This document shows, piece by piece, positions 36,573-44,269 of a stretch of 64,000 bases of DNA. Origin of the DNA: Pseudomonas sp. PSKL.D1 (GTDB taxonomy: Bacteria > Pseudomonadota > Gammaproteobacteria > Pseudomonadales > Pseudomonadaceae); contig NZ_CP118607.1 of the NCBI RefSeq assembly GCF_028898945.1, positions 5,442,001 through 5,506,000 of the forward strand. The letters are read 5' to 3'. The translations under genes were made by a program, and so were the position numbers. Position 1 is the stretch's first letter. Each line of letters starts with the position of its first letter. The notes beneath the pieces are model-generated. The model was not told the origin of the DNA, searched no databases, and was given only the letters and a program-made list of their open reading frames with translations.

Positions 36573-36799
36573 GCGCCGACGACGCCAGCACTGGCGCGCT
36601 CAACCAGCGCCTGAATACGCGCGGCGGTAGCGCCGTGCTTTTCTTCCTGCTCCATCAGCGACAGTTGCAGGGTTTCGTTTTCTTCCTTGGCCTGGGCCAG
36701 TTCCTGGCCAAGGGCGGAGTTCTGCTCGGTGAGTTGAGCGTTTTTCTGCATCAGGTCGCTGACCAGTTGCTCGAGTTGATTCAGGGAGGCTTCCAGCAT
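36569..36799 (-). CDS. TIGR02449/ZapB-like coiled-coil protein
   Basis: 76 residues from the ATG ending at 36799 ('MLEASLNQLEQLVSDLMQKN'). The protein is almost wholly a heptad-rich coiled coil (residues 3-58) rich in Glu, Gln and Leu, as in TIGR02449, the ZapB-like family normally beside zapA. A 21-codon upstream extension is possible but lacks the heptad pattern. Its stop overlaps the zapA start (ATGA). Role: probably a division-associated scaffold partner of ZapA, inferred from context. Confidence 0.82.
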   Translation of the reverse strand: MLEASLNQLEQLVSDLMQKNAQLTEQNSALGQELAQAKEENETLQLSLMEQEEKHGATAARIQALVERASAGVVGA

Positions 36800-36986
36800 G
36801 GGGGCTATCTCGGGTTGTTGCAAAGGGCGCACACGATAAAGAAAAGTGTCAGCCCTCGCCATTAAATATCGGATTTACAAGGAATATGCCTGGCAGATTG
36901 ACAGAGTATCCCGGCCCTTGTTCCGACTTGGGTCAACCGCCGGTCAGGTAATTAGTTAGCTGGCTCACATTTTTTGCCTGTCGCAC

Positions 36987-37013
36987 TCAAGACTGATCAG
37001 TCACGACCGATAC
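36987..37013 (+). promoter_or_regulatory. Candidate FliA (sigma-28) promoter of the 4HB chemoreceptor
   Basis: TCAA (36987-36990), 15 bases, then ACCGATAC (37006-37013) matches the flagellar sigma consensus TAAA-N15-GCCGATAA with the right spacing and five of six core -10 bases. It ends 62 bases before the ATG of the chemoreceptor gene at 37076. Confidence 0.6.
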
Positions 37014-37075
37014 CGGGATAGGTCACATTCTGTCGCACGGACCGCGCCCCTGCCCTAGCCCGGAATCTTCTTCCC

Positions 37076-38701
37076 ATGTCCCTACGCAACATGAACATCG
37101 CCCCGCGTGCCTTGCTCGGGTTTGCCATGATCGGCCTGCTGATGCTTGGCCTCGGCGTCTTCTCGCTCATTCAGATGGGCAACATCCGCCAGGCCGGCGT
37201 CGCCATCGAGAACGTCAGCGTGCCCAGCATCAAGACCCTCGACGAACTCGGCATGCTCAACCTGCGCCTGCGCACCCTGTCTTACCGCCTGTTGCTGAAC
37301 CGCGAACCGGAAACCCTGCGCGACACGCTGAATCTGCTGGACCAGCGCAACGCCCAGATCGACCGCGCCCGCCAGGCTTACGTGCCTTTGATCGGTGCAC
37401 GTGATGAACAGGCAGCATTCGACCAGTACACCCAGCTGCTCAACGAGTATCGCCAACTCGAAGCGCGCATGCGCAGCATGAGCCAGGCTGGGCGCACCGA
37501 CGAACTGCGCGATTTGCTGAACCGCGATTTGCTGGCCAACTCCGAACAGATCAACAAGGTCATGGACACCTTGGTGCAGATCAACACCGACCAGACCCGC
37601 GAAACCAACGAAACTGCCGCCAGCCAATATGCCGCGGCCTTTGCCCTGGTGATCGGCCTGCTGATCGCAGCCACCGTGCTGACTTTCCTGTGCGCCTTCC
37701 TGCTGACCCGCAGCATCGTCAAACCGATCGACGAAGCCCTCAAGGCCGCCGAGCAGGTGGCTGATGGCGACTTGACGCATGCGATCCACGCCGAAGGTAC
37801 CGACGAAGCCGCCCGCTTGCTACGCGCCATGGCGCGCATGCAAGACAAACTGCGCGACACCCTGCAACTGATCGCCGGCTCCGCTACCCAGCTTGCCTCT
37901 GCAGCGGAAGAGCTCAACTGCGTCACCGACGTCAGTGCTCGTGGCCTGCAACAGCAGAACAACGAAATCGAGCAGGCGGCCACCGCCGTCACCGAAATGA
38001 CCAGCGCTGTCGAGGAAGTGGCGCGCAACGCAGTAAGCACCTCCGAAGCCTCCAGTGAAGCCAGCCGGTCAGCTGGAGATGGCCGTGACCTGGTAATGGA
38101 GACCGTGGGCGCCATCGAGCGTATGAGCGGTGACGTGCAGGCGACCGCCAAGCTGATCACTCACCTGGCCGAGCAGTCGCGAGACATTGGCAAGGTACTG
38201 GACGTGATTCGCGGCCTTGCCGACCAGACCAACCTGTTGGCGCTGAATGCCGCCATCGAAGCCGCCCGCGCAGGTGAGGCCGGCCGTGGGTTTGCAGTGG
38301 TGGCAGACGAAGTGCGTGCACTGGCCCATCGCACGCAGCAGTCGACCAGTGAAATCGAGCGGATGATCGGCAGCATCCAGGGCGGCACCGAAGAAGCCGT
38401 GGCGTCGATGCGCACCAGCACCGAGCGCGCCGAATCGACGCTGAACATCGCCAAGGGCGCGGGCATGGCACTGGACAGCATTGCCGGAGCCGTGGCGCAG
38501 ATCAATGAACGTAACCTGGTGATTGCCAGTGCGGCGGAAGAACAGGCCCAGGTGGCGCGGGAAGTGGACCGCAACCTGGTGAACATCAATGACCTGTCGG
38601 TGCAGAGTGCGACAGGTGCGCATCAGACCAGTGCGGCGAGTGCCGAGCTGTCGCGCCTGGCCGTTGATTTGAACGGTTTGGTGGCTCGTTTCCGTACTTG
38701 A
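37076..38701 (+). CDS. Methyl-accepting chemotaxis protein with four-helix-bundle sensor
   Basis: 541 residues. TM1 at about 10-32 ('[20 protein letters not shown]'), a periplasmic helical-bundle sensor (about 33-185) of the 4HB_MCP type, TM2 at about 188-212, HAMP ('[20 protein letters not shown]'), then the signalling domain with the hairpin '[20 protein letters not shown]'. The ligand is unknown. It is divergent from the zapA pair and convergent with gbcB. Proximity to the betaine genes is suggestive only. A FliA-like promoter sits upstream. Confidence 0.92.
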   Translation: MSLRNMNIAPRALLGFAMIGLLMLGLGVFSLIQMGNIRQAGVAIENVSVPSIKTLDELGMLNLRLRTLSYRLLLNREPETLRDTLNLLDQRNAQIDRARQAYVPLIGARDEQAAFDQYTQLLNEYRQLEARMRSMSQAGRTDELRDLLNRDLLANSEQINKVMDTLVQINTDQTRETNETAASQYAAAFALVIGLLIAATVLTFLCAFLLTRSIVKPIDEALKAAEQVADGDLTHAIHAEGTDEAARLLRAMARMQDKLRDTLQLIAGSATQLASAAEELNCVTDVSARGLQQQNNEIEQAATAVTEMTSAVEEVARNAVSTSEASSEASRSAGDGRDLVMETVGAIERMSGDVQATAKLITHLAEQSRDIGKVLDVIRGLADQTNLLALNAAIEAARAGEAGRGFAVVADEVRALAHRTQQSTSEIERMIGSIQGGTEEAVASMRTSTERAESTLNIAKGAGMALDSIAGAVAQINERNLVIASAAEEQAQVAREVDRNLVNINDLSVQSATGAHQTSAASAELSRLAVDLNGLVARFRT

Positions 38702-38711
38702 TATTAGAAAG

Positions 38712-38812
38712 GGGCCGCTTTGCGGCCCATCGCGGCTAAAGGCCGCTCCTACAAGGGAACGCGTACCCCCTGTAGGAGCGGCTTCAGCCGCGATGGGCTG
38801 CAAAGCAGCCCC
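38712..38812. repeat. Inverted REP pair, GCGGCTTCAGCCGCG subtype
   Basis: GCCCATCGCGGCTAAAGGCC with GCTCC on the left, and TGTAGGAGCGGCTTCAGCCG with CGATGGGC on the right. A GGGCCGC/GCGGCCC hairpin at 38713-38729 precedes it and may help terminate the chemoreceptor transcript. The pair lies between convergent genes. Confidence 0.88.
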
Positions 38813-38824
38813 AACAATCCAGGA

Positions 38825-39925
38825 TCAGTAATCGATCCGAACATCCCCCTTGGGCACACTGCAGCACGACAGGATATAACCCTCGGCCTCGTCCTCCTCG
38901 GTAATCCCGCCGTTGTGCTCCATCTCTACCTCGCCGCCCAGCTTGAGCACCTTGCAGGTGCCGCAAATGCCCATGCCGCAGGCTTTCGGAATCATCAACC
39001 CGACCTTCGCCGCCGCCGCATGCACGGTTTCACCCGGGGCGATACGAATGCTCTTCTCGCTGCCGATGAACTCCACCAGGTTCAGGTCGGAAGCATCCAC
39101 CTCCGGCGCATCGGCCGCCTGCTCGGCGTGCTCCACCGCATCGGCTTTGGCCTCTGGTGGCGTCGCGCCAAACGATTCCTCGTGGTAGTTGTTCATGTCG
39201 AAGCCCACTGCTTCGAGCATGCGCTTCACCGCCGTCATGTAAGGCGTAGGGCCGCAGCAGAAGATCGTGCGCTCCATGTAGTCCGGCGCAATCAGCTCCA
39301 TCAAGCGCTGGTTCAGGTAACCGCGGTAACCCGCCCAAGGCTCACCCAACCCGTGCTTCTCGCAAATGATGTGCAGGCTGAAGTTGGGAATACGCGACGC
39401 CATCTGCTCCAGTTCGCGGTGGTAGATGATGTCCTTCGGTGAGCGGGCGCTGTGCACGAACACCATGTCGACGTTGGCGTTGGTGTCGTAGAACCAGCGA
39501 GCCATCGACATCACCGGGGTAATGCCTACCCCACCCGACAGGTACAGCGTTTTACCTGCCGGGAAGTCGATGGCATTGAACAGTCCCACCGGACCATGCA
39601 CAGGCAATTCGGCGCCTTCGTGCATGGTGTCATGCAGGAAGTTGGACACCAGCCCGCCCGGCACGCGTTTAACCGTGATCGAGAAGCTGTATGGCACCGA
39701 CGGCGAGCTGGAAATGGTGTAGGAGCGCATCACCGGCTTGCCTTCGATCTCCAACTCCAGGGTGACGAACTGCCCTGGTTTGAAGAAGAACATGATCGGC
39801 TGGTCTGCCATGAAGCAGAAGGTGCGCACGTCCCAGGTCTCCTGAATGACCTTGACGCAGCGCACGATGTGGCGACCGTTGGCCCAGGTCTGGGTGCTGA
39901 CCGGATTGAGGAAGGTATCGGACAT
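38825..39925 (-). CDS. gbcB: Glycine betaine demethylase reductase subunit GbcB
   Basis: 366 residues from the ATG ending at 39925 ('MSDTFLNPVSTQTWANGRHI'), with GGAGATGAAC upstream. Earlier in-frame starts sit too close to this ribosome site. It has an FAD-binding ferredoxin-reductase fold ('RSYTISSSPSVPYSFSITVK', 'TLYLSGGVGITPVMSMARWF'), then a C-terminal plant-type 2Fe-2S domain ('KACGMGICGTCKVLK' and 'YILSCCSVPKGDVRIDY'). It passes electrons from NAD(P)H to the GbcA Rieske oxygenase. It is divergent from gbcA across a 295-bp spacer. Confidence 0.95.
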   Translation of the reverse strand: MSDTFLNPVSTQTWANGRHIVRCVKVIQETWDVRTFCFMADQPIMFFFKPGQFVTLELEIEGKPVMRSYTISSSPSVPYSFSITVKRVPGGLVSNFLHDTMHEGAELPVHGPVGLFNAIDFPAGKTLYLSGGVGITPVMSMARWFYDTNANVDMVFVHSARSPKDIIYHRELEQMASRIPNFSLHIICEKHGLGEPWAGYRGYLNQRLMELIAPDYMERTIFCCGPTPYMTAVKRMLEAVGFDMNNYHEESFGATPPEAKADAVEHAEQAADAPEVDASDLNLVEFIGSEKSIRIAPGETVHAAAAKVGLMIPKACGMGICGTCKVLKLGGEVEMEHNGGITEEDEAEGYILSCCSVPKGDVRIDY

Positions 39926-40220
39926 GTTCATCTCCAGCGGCCGACAATTGGCCTTTTTATGGCTGGGATAATGCGCAAGCCGAAGGCGTCGCACATTTCT
40001 GCCAGCGACATCGGCGTGCTTATAGCGACCAGCCCCGCGCTACAAGGGCTGGCGCGTCGGAATTGAAATAGGCCATGTCGCCCATGGATACGGTTCACAG
40101 TGCCTTCGGACGCACACTCCACGGCAAAAGAACACGCTGTTTGTGATGAGCAGCCTTGCGGCACCCAAAAGAACGATTAGCCACCTTTTGCCGGCCGAAC
40201 ACGGCCCCGAGGAATACACG

Positions 40221-41513
40221 ATGGACGTCACCGCAACCCTGAGCCTGGGCGATCCACTTGAACCTGCACGCAAGGCCACCGCCGAGATGCTGCAAACCCG
40301 CGAGCGCACCTACTCGCTGCCCCAGCCGTTCTACACCGACGAGCGTCTGTTCCAGATCGACATGCAGGAGATCTTCCACAAGGAGTGGCTGATTGCAGGC
40401 ATGACCTGCGAGATCCCGGCAAAGGGTAACTACATCACCCTGCAAATCGGCAAAAACCCGATCATCGTGGTGCGCGGTGCCGAGGGCAAGGTGCATGCCT
40501 TCCACAACGTCTGCCGCCACCGTGGTTCGCGCCTGTGCGTAAGTGAAAAAGGCAAGGTGGCCAAGCTGGTGTGCCATTACCACCAGTGGACGTATGAGCT
40601 GGACGGTCGGCTGCTGTTTGCGGGCACCGAAATGGGTGCCGACTTCGACATGAAGGAATACGGCCTCAAACCCGTGAACGTGAAGGTTGCCGGCGGCTAC
40701 ATCTTCATCAGCCTGTCGGAAAACCCGCCTGCCATCGACGAGTTCCTGGCCACCCTGGACCACTACATGGAACCGTACGACATGGAAAACACCAAGGTGG
40801 CGGTGCAAACCACCTTGATGGAAAAGGCCAACTGGAAACTGGTGCTGGAAAACAACCGCGAGTGCTACCACTGCAGCGGCTCACACCCGGAATTGCTGCA
40901 AACCCTGCTGGAATGGGATGACACCAACGACCCACGCGCCAGCCAGGAATTCAAGGACCATGTGGCCGCCTCCGCCGCCGCCTGGGAAGCCGAGAAAATC
41001 CCGTACCTGCACAAGAGCCACGGCCTGCGTAACCGCATCGTGCGCATGCCGCTGCTCAAGGGCACCGTGTCGATGACCATGGACGGCAAACAGGCCTGCC
41101 AGAAGCTGATGGGCCGCATCAAGAACCCGGATTTGGGCTCGATGCGCATCCTGCACCTGCCGCACTCGTGGAACCACTGCATGGGCGACCACATGATCGT
41201 CTTCACCGTGTGGCCAATCAGCGCTCAGGAGACCATGGTCACCACCAAATGGCTGGTGCACAAGGACGCCGTGGAAGGCGTGGACTACGACCCTGAGCGC
41301 ATGCGCAAGGTGTGGGACGCCACCAACGACCAGGACCGTCGCCTGGCTGAAGAGAACCAGCGCGGGATCAACTCCACCGCCTACCAGCCCGGGCCTTACT
41401 CCAAGACCTATGAATTCGGCGTGGTGAACTTCATCGACTGGTACAGCCAGCGCGTGCTGGAAAACCTCGGCGCAGAGCCTGCGCCGTACTTGAAGGAAGT
41501 CAAAGCCCAGTAG
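40221..41513 (+). CDS. gbcA: Glycine betaine demethylase oxygenase subunit GbcA
   Basis: 430 residues from the ATG at 40221 ('MDVTATLSLGDPLEPARKAT'), with GAGGAA nine bases upstream. An in-frame extension to 40143 adds non-conserved residues. Rieske 2Fe-2S ligands are Cys98/His100 ('NVCRHRGSRLC') and Cys118/His121 ('LVCHYHQW'). The mononuclear iron site lies in 'ENNRECYHCSGSHPELL'. It oxidatively demethylates glycine betaine to dimethylglycine plus formaldehyde with GbcB. In P. aeruginosa transcription is activated by GbdR; the gbdR gene is not in this window. Confidence 0.96.
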   Translation: MDVTATLSLGDPLEPARKATAEMLQTRERTYSLPQPFYTDERLFQIDMQEIFHKEWLIAGMTCEIPAKGNYITLQIGKNPIIVVRGAEGKVHAFHNVCRHRGSRLCVSEKGKVAKLVCHYHQWTYELDGRLLFAGTEMGADFDMKEYGLKPVNVKVAGGYIFISLSENPPAIDEFLATLDHYMEPYDMENTKVAVQTTLMEKANWKLVLENNRECYHCSGSHPELLQTLLEWDDTNDPRASQEFKDHVAASAAAWEAEKIPYLHKSHGLRNRIVRMPLLKGTVSMTMDGKQACQKLMGRIKNPDLGSMRILHLPHSWNHCMGDHMIVFTVWPISAQETMVTTKWLVHKDAVEGVDYDPERMRKVWDATNDQDRRLAEENQRGINSTAYQPGPYSKTYEFGVVNFIDWYSQRVLENLGAEPAPYLKEVKAQ

Positions 41514-41532
41514 CTTCAGCTGTTTGTACAAA

Positions 41533-41564
41533 CGCCCCGGCCGAGCGATCTGCCGGGGCGTTTT
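41533..41564 (+). terminator. Intrinsic terminator of gbcA
   Basis: CGCCCCGGC (41533-41541) and GCCGGGGCG (41552-41560) form a nine-bp stem, followed by TTTT. It is about 20 bases after the gbcA stop, and everything to the right up to etfB is non-coding. Confidence 0.88.
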
Positions 41565-41651
41565 ACATTTCAGTCCAGAGCTTTGGCACATCTTATCCAC
41601 AGAGTTAACTACAGGCGCAGTGGAAAGACACTTCAGAGGCCACGCCACACG

Positions 41652-41762
41652 TACTGGTCGTTTTTTGACCAAATCTCTGTAAGCCAATGATTACGCTGGC
41701 TGCAAGGTATATCCAACACCTTGTCCACAGAAGCGCCAACAGAATTTGTGAGCAGTCTTGAA
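41652..41762 (+). repeat. Array unit A
   Basis: It starts with the inverted repeat TGGTCGTTTTTTGACCA (41655-41671), then CTGTAAGCC, the near-perfect box TTGTCCACA (41721) and the tail CCAACAGAATTTGTGAGCA. It aligns without large gaps to units B and C. Confidence 0.75.
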
Positions 41763-41822
41763 AATGGATGTGGATAAGCGGCCCAGGCCCTTGAAAATGC
41801 TGGATTCACATGCGAATCAAGG

Positions 41823-41932
41823 GAATTGATCATTTATTGACCAATACACTGTAGGCCATGTATTTCAAGGCTCTCAGGATTTATCGAACATATTATCCAC
41901 AGAGCGACCAACAGGGATTGTGGGAAACTGAG
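41823..41932 (+). repeat. Array unit B
   Basis: It starts with TTGATCATTTATTGACCAA (41826-41844), then CTGTAGGCC, the perfect box TTATCCACA (41893) and the tail CCAACAGGGATTGTGGGAA. The reverse-strand box at 41769-41777 lies in the spacer between units A and B. Confidence 0.75.
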
Positions 41933-41961
41933 GACGGCGAGCGCCGGATGGCGTAAAAGAA

Positions 41962-42074
41962 AGCTGGATATTTTTTGATCAAAACCTTACAGCCCTTACC
42001 AGCAAAGGGCTGTAGCGATGCGCAAACACTTTATCCACACATTGGCGAACAGATTTGGTGAGCAAGTTGAGTGG
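41962..42074 (+). repeat. Array unit C
   Basis: It starts with TGGATATTTTTTGATCA (41965-41981), then TTACAGCCC, the perfect box TTATCCACA (42031) and the tail GCGAACAGATTTGGTGAGCA. The internal AGCCCTTACCAGCAAAGGGCT is a further small inverted repeat. Confidence 0.75.
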
Positions 42075-42138
42075 AGGTGAAGGGGGTACGACGGGAGGAA
42101 TTCGTTTGGCGCGAGATCGCGCGCCGCCCGCGCGGCGC

Positions 42139-42240
42139 ATCGCGGCGGTCCGACGTCTCGGTAAATCCGCTCCTTGTATGTTGTGCTTGGCGCATTCCTG
42201 TAGGAGCGGATTTATCCGCGATGCACCGCCTTGGCGGTGC
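42139..42240. repeat. REP pair with one CCGAGACGTCGG variant arm
   Basis: The left copy is the long variant (CATCGCGGCGGTCCGACGTC then TCGGTAAATCCGCTCC) and the right copy is ordinary (CTGTAGGAGCGGATTTATCC then GCGATG). It lies just after the etfB stop codon, between the DnaA-box array and etfB. Confidence 0.88.
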
Positions 42241-42255
42241 GCAATTTGAAACCAC

Positions 42256-43032
42256 CTAACGCAAAACCCCTTCCTCAACCAACAACTTCAGAATCGCTTC
42301 AGCCCCTTCCTGTGGGGAAACATCTTTCATTACCTTCCCGCCCCCTCCACTGGCCTTGGCCGTCGCCGCCTTCATACGGTCCGCGCCACTCTTGGCCTTG
42401 ATCACCTTCAACCGCTTGGGCCGTGGCCGGGCGGGTTGCAATTCGGCATCAACCAGCAGTTCATCTTCAACAACCGCCACATGACGTGCCGCCAACACAC
42501 CCCGACGCGCCGGGCCAAACGCACTCTGGCGTGGCTTGGGCGCCGCGTTATCCACCGTGGCCAACAGCGGCAGGCGCACCTTCAACCTGCGCCGCTGCCC
42601 ACGTGGCAGTGCCTGCAGTACCACGGCGCTGCCACTCTCGATCGACTCGACTTCGGCCAAGCCCACCACCAGCGGCCAGCCAAGCTTTTCTGCCAGCAGA
42701 AACGGCAGCATCCCCGACCCTTCCCCGGTTTCGGCCTGGCTGCCGGCCAGCACCAGTTGTGCGCCTGCATCACGCAGGTAATCGCCCAGCACGCCCAACA
42801 CATCGGCGCCGACTGGCTGTTCGAGCACGTCCAGGTGCTCCAGCCCCATGCCCAGGTAGGCACGCAACGCCTCTTCACGAGGATCACCCGCATGCACAAC
42901 CTGCAAGTTATCCCCAGCCAGCTGCAAGCCCAACTCGACCGCACGCGCATCCTGCTCTGCGCGGCGAGCGCGGCCCGAGCTTGGGTGGGCACCGATAGAG
43001 ACCAGGCTGATGACTTTCGTACTCATGCTCAT
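42256..43032 (-). CDS. etfB: Electron transfer flavoprotein beta subunit (dimethylglycine pathway)
   Basis: 258 residues, with the ETF beta AMP-binding region 'EQDARAVELGLQLAGDNLQV' and 'QLVLAGSQAETGEGSGMLPF'. The C terminus (about 190-258) is Lys/Ala/Gly-rich and ends in a short conserved tail. An alternative ATG two codons on (ending at 43026) has equally good ribosome-site spacing. It is more divergent than the housekeeping EtfB and belongs to the set next to dgcB in Pseudomonas. With EtfA it should carry electrons from dimethylglycine oxidation. It is the last gene of dgcB-etfA-etfB. Confidence 0.88.
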   Translation of the reverse strand: MSMSTKVISLVSIGAHPSSGRARRAEQDARAVELGLQLAGDNLQVVHAGDPREEALRAYLGMGLEHLDVLEQPVGADVLGVLGDYLRDAGAQLVLAGSQAETGEGSGMLPFLLAEKLGWPLVVGLAEVESIESGSAVVLQALPRGQRRRLKVRLPLLATVDNAAPKPRQSAFGPARRGVLAARHVAVVEDELLVDAELQPARPRPKRLKVIKAKSGADRMKAATAKASGGGGKVMKDVSPQEGAEAILKLLVEEGVLR

Positions 43033-43036
43033 GCCC

Positions 43037-44269
43037 TTATGCCGCGTCGCGCTGAGCGCCGCTGCGGTAGTTGTCCACAGCCTCGATCAATGCCTTGAGA
43101 ATCGCCGAACTGTCGCCAATCACCGACAAGTCGGCCCGTTTGATCATGTCGCAGCCCGGGTCGATGTTGATCGCCACCACCTTGTCGCAGGCACCGATGC
43201 CCTGCAGGTGCTGGATGGCGCCAGAGATACCCACAGCCACATACACGCGCGCCGTGACCCAAGTGCCCGTGGCGCCCACCTGGCGATTACGCGGCATGAA
43301 GCCATCGTCCACAGCCACCCGCGAGGCGCCCTCGGTGGCGCCAAGGGCCGCAGTGGCCTTGTGGTACAGGTCCCAATCCTTCACACCATTGCCGCCCGAG
43401 ACGATGAACTCGGCCTCGGCCATTGCGATGGTTGCCGGGTCCACGGCCACCGAGCCGAGGTCTTCGATGCGCGACAGGCTGCGCGCGACGCTTGTGGACA
43501 ACTCCACCGGCAGCGCTTCGTGGCGGGTTTCGCTGACCGGTTCGGCACATTCCGCAGCGCCCAGGATCAAACGCGGCACAGCGCGTTGCAGGTCTTGCTG
43601 GCCAGCACCGGCGCGGCCGATGCACTGGCCGTCCTTGACTTGCCAGACCCGCGTCGCCGGGCGCTCGCCCAAGGCCGCGCCCAGGCGCCGGCCCAGTTCG
43701 CCACCACCGGTGCGGCTGTCGGGCAGCAACCAATGGCGGGGCGTGAACTGGTTATCCACAGCCCGCAGGCCCTGCACCAGTTGCTCCGGTGCATAACCGT
43801 CAAATTCCTCACCTTCGATGACCAGCAAGCGGTCAACGCCGGCTGTGGAAAAGTTGCTTTCCTTGTGTTCACCGAAGACCACCGCCAACACTGCACCATC
43901 GCTGCCCGCCAAACCGTGGGCCATGCCCAGCAGATCTCGGTCATGGCTGCTGAGGCGACCGCCGACCATGTCCGGCACCACGGCGATGTAGAACGCCGGG
44001 GCAGGCACCTGATGCAGCGGCAACTGCACCTCGGCTGCCGCGCTGCGCCGCCCACCCACACCGGTACCCTGCTGGGCGCCGCTGCGATCGATGCGTTTGA
44101 TGCCGGCCGGCCCTATGAAGCCGGCAGCCATTGCATGCGGGTTCTTGCGAATCAGGCCGTTTGGCCCCATCCAGCTGGTTTGTTGGGTCTGCATGGCCGC
44201 GTGCAGCGGGTGCAGGCGGTTACGGGCGATCCACTCGGCGCGTGGGTCGCGGCGGATGATGTCGCTCAT
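43037..44269 (-). CDS. etfA: Electron transfer flavoprotein alpha subunit (dimethylglycine pathway)
   Basis: 410 residues from the ATG ending at 44269, which overlaps the dgcB TGA by one base. It is longer than ordinary EtfA (about 310) because of an N-terminal extension of about 95 residues. The C-terminal FAD domain keeps 'VGATGTWVTARVYVAVGISG', 'AIQHLQGIGACDKVVAINID' and 'DLSVIGDSSAILKALIEAVD'. With EtfB it forms a dedicated ETF for dimethylglycine demethylation. A DnaA-box sequence (TTATCCACA, 43752-43760) lies inside this gene, encoding ordinary V-D-N residues. Confidence 0.92.
   Translation of the reverse strand: MSDIIRRDPRAEWIARNRLHPLHAAMQTQQTSWMGPNGLIRKNPHAMAAGFIGPAGIKRIDRSGAQQGTGVGGRRSAAAEVQLPLHQVPAPAFYIAVVPDMVGGRLSSHDRDLLGMAHGLAGSDGAVLAVVFGEHKESNFSTAGVDRLLVIEGEEFDGYAPEQLVQGLRAVDNQFTPRHWLLPDSRTGGGELGRRLGAALGERPATRVWQVKDGQCIGRAGAGQQDLQRAVPRLILGAAECAEPVSETRHEALPVELSTSVARSLSRIEDLGSVAVDPATIAMAEAEFIVSGGNGVKDWDLYHKATAALGATEGASRVAVDDGFMPRNRQVGATGTWVTARVYVAVGISGAIQHLQGIGACDKVVAINIDPGCDMIKRADLSVIGDSSAILKALIEAVDNYRSGAQRDAA

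Larger units (their letters stand above)
41593..42074. repeat. DnaA-box-bearing tandem repeat array between gbcA and etfB
   Basis: A gene-free stretch with four perfect DnaA boxes, TTATCCACA, at 41593-41601 (+), 41769-41777 (-), 41893-41901 (+) and 42031-42039 (+), plus TTGTCCACA at 41721-41729 (+). Three diverged ~110-bp units (listed separately) each hold a box 69-70 bases from their start. The box at 41593 with its right flank (CAGAG...ACAGG) looks like the tail of a fourth unit. A given 9-mer is expected about once per 130 kb on both strands, so this cluster is not chance. No ORF with family resemblance lies here. Confidence 0.85.

Noticed and set aside
41633..41833. 66-codon ORF inside the DnaA-box array
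   Set aside because: It runs against the repeat units without keeping frame between them, has no ribosome site and no family match.
41593..42074. The array as a CRISPR
   Set aside because: Units are ~110 bp, diverged, few, and lack identical short repeats with unique spacers.
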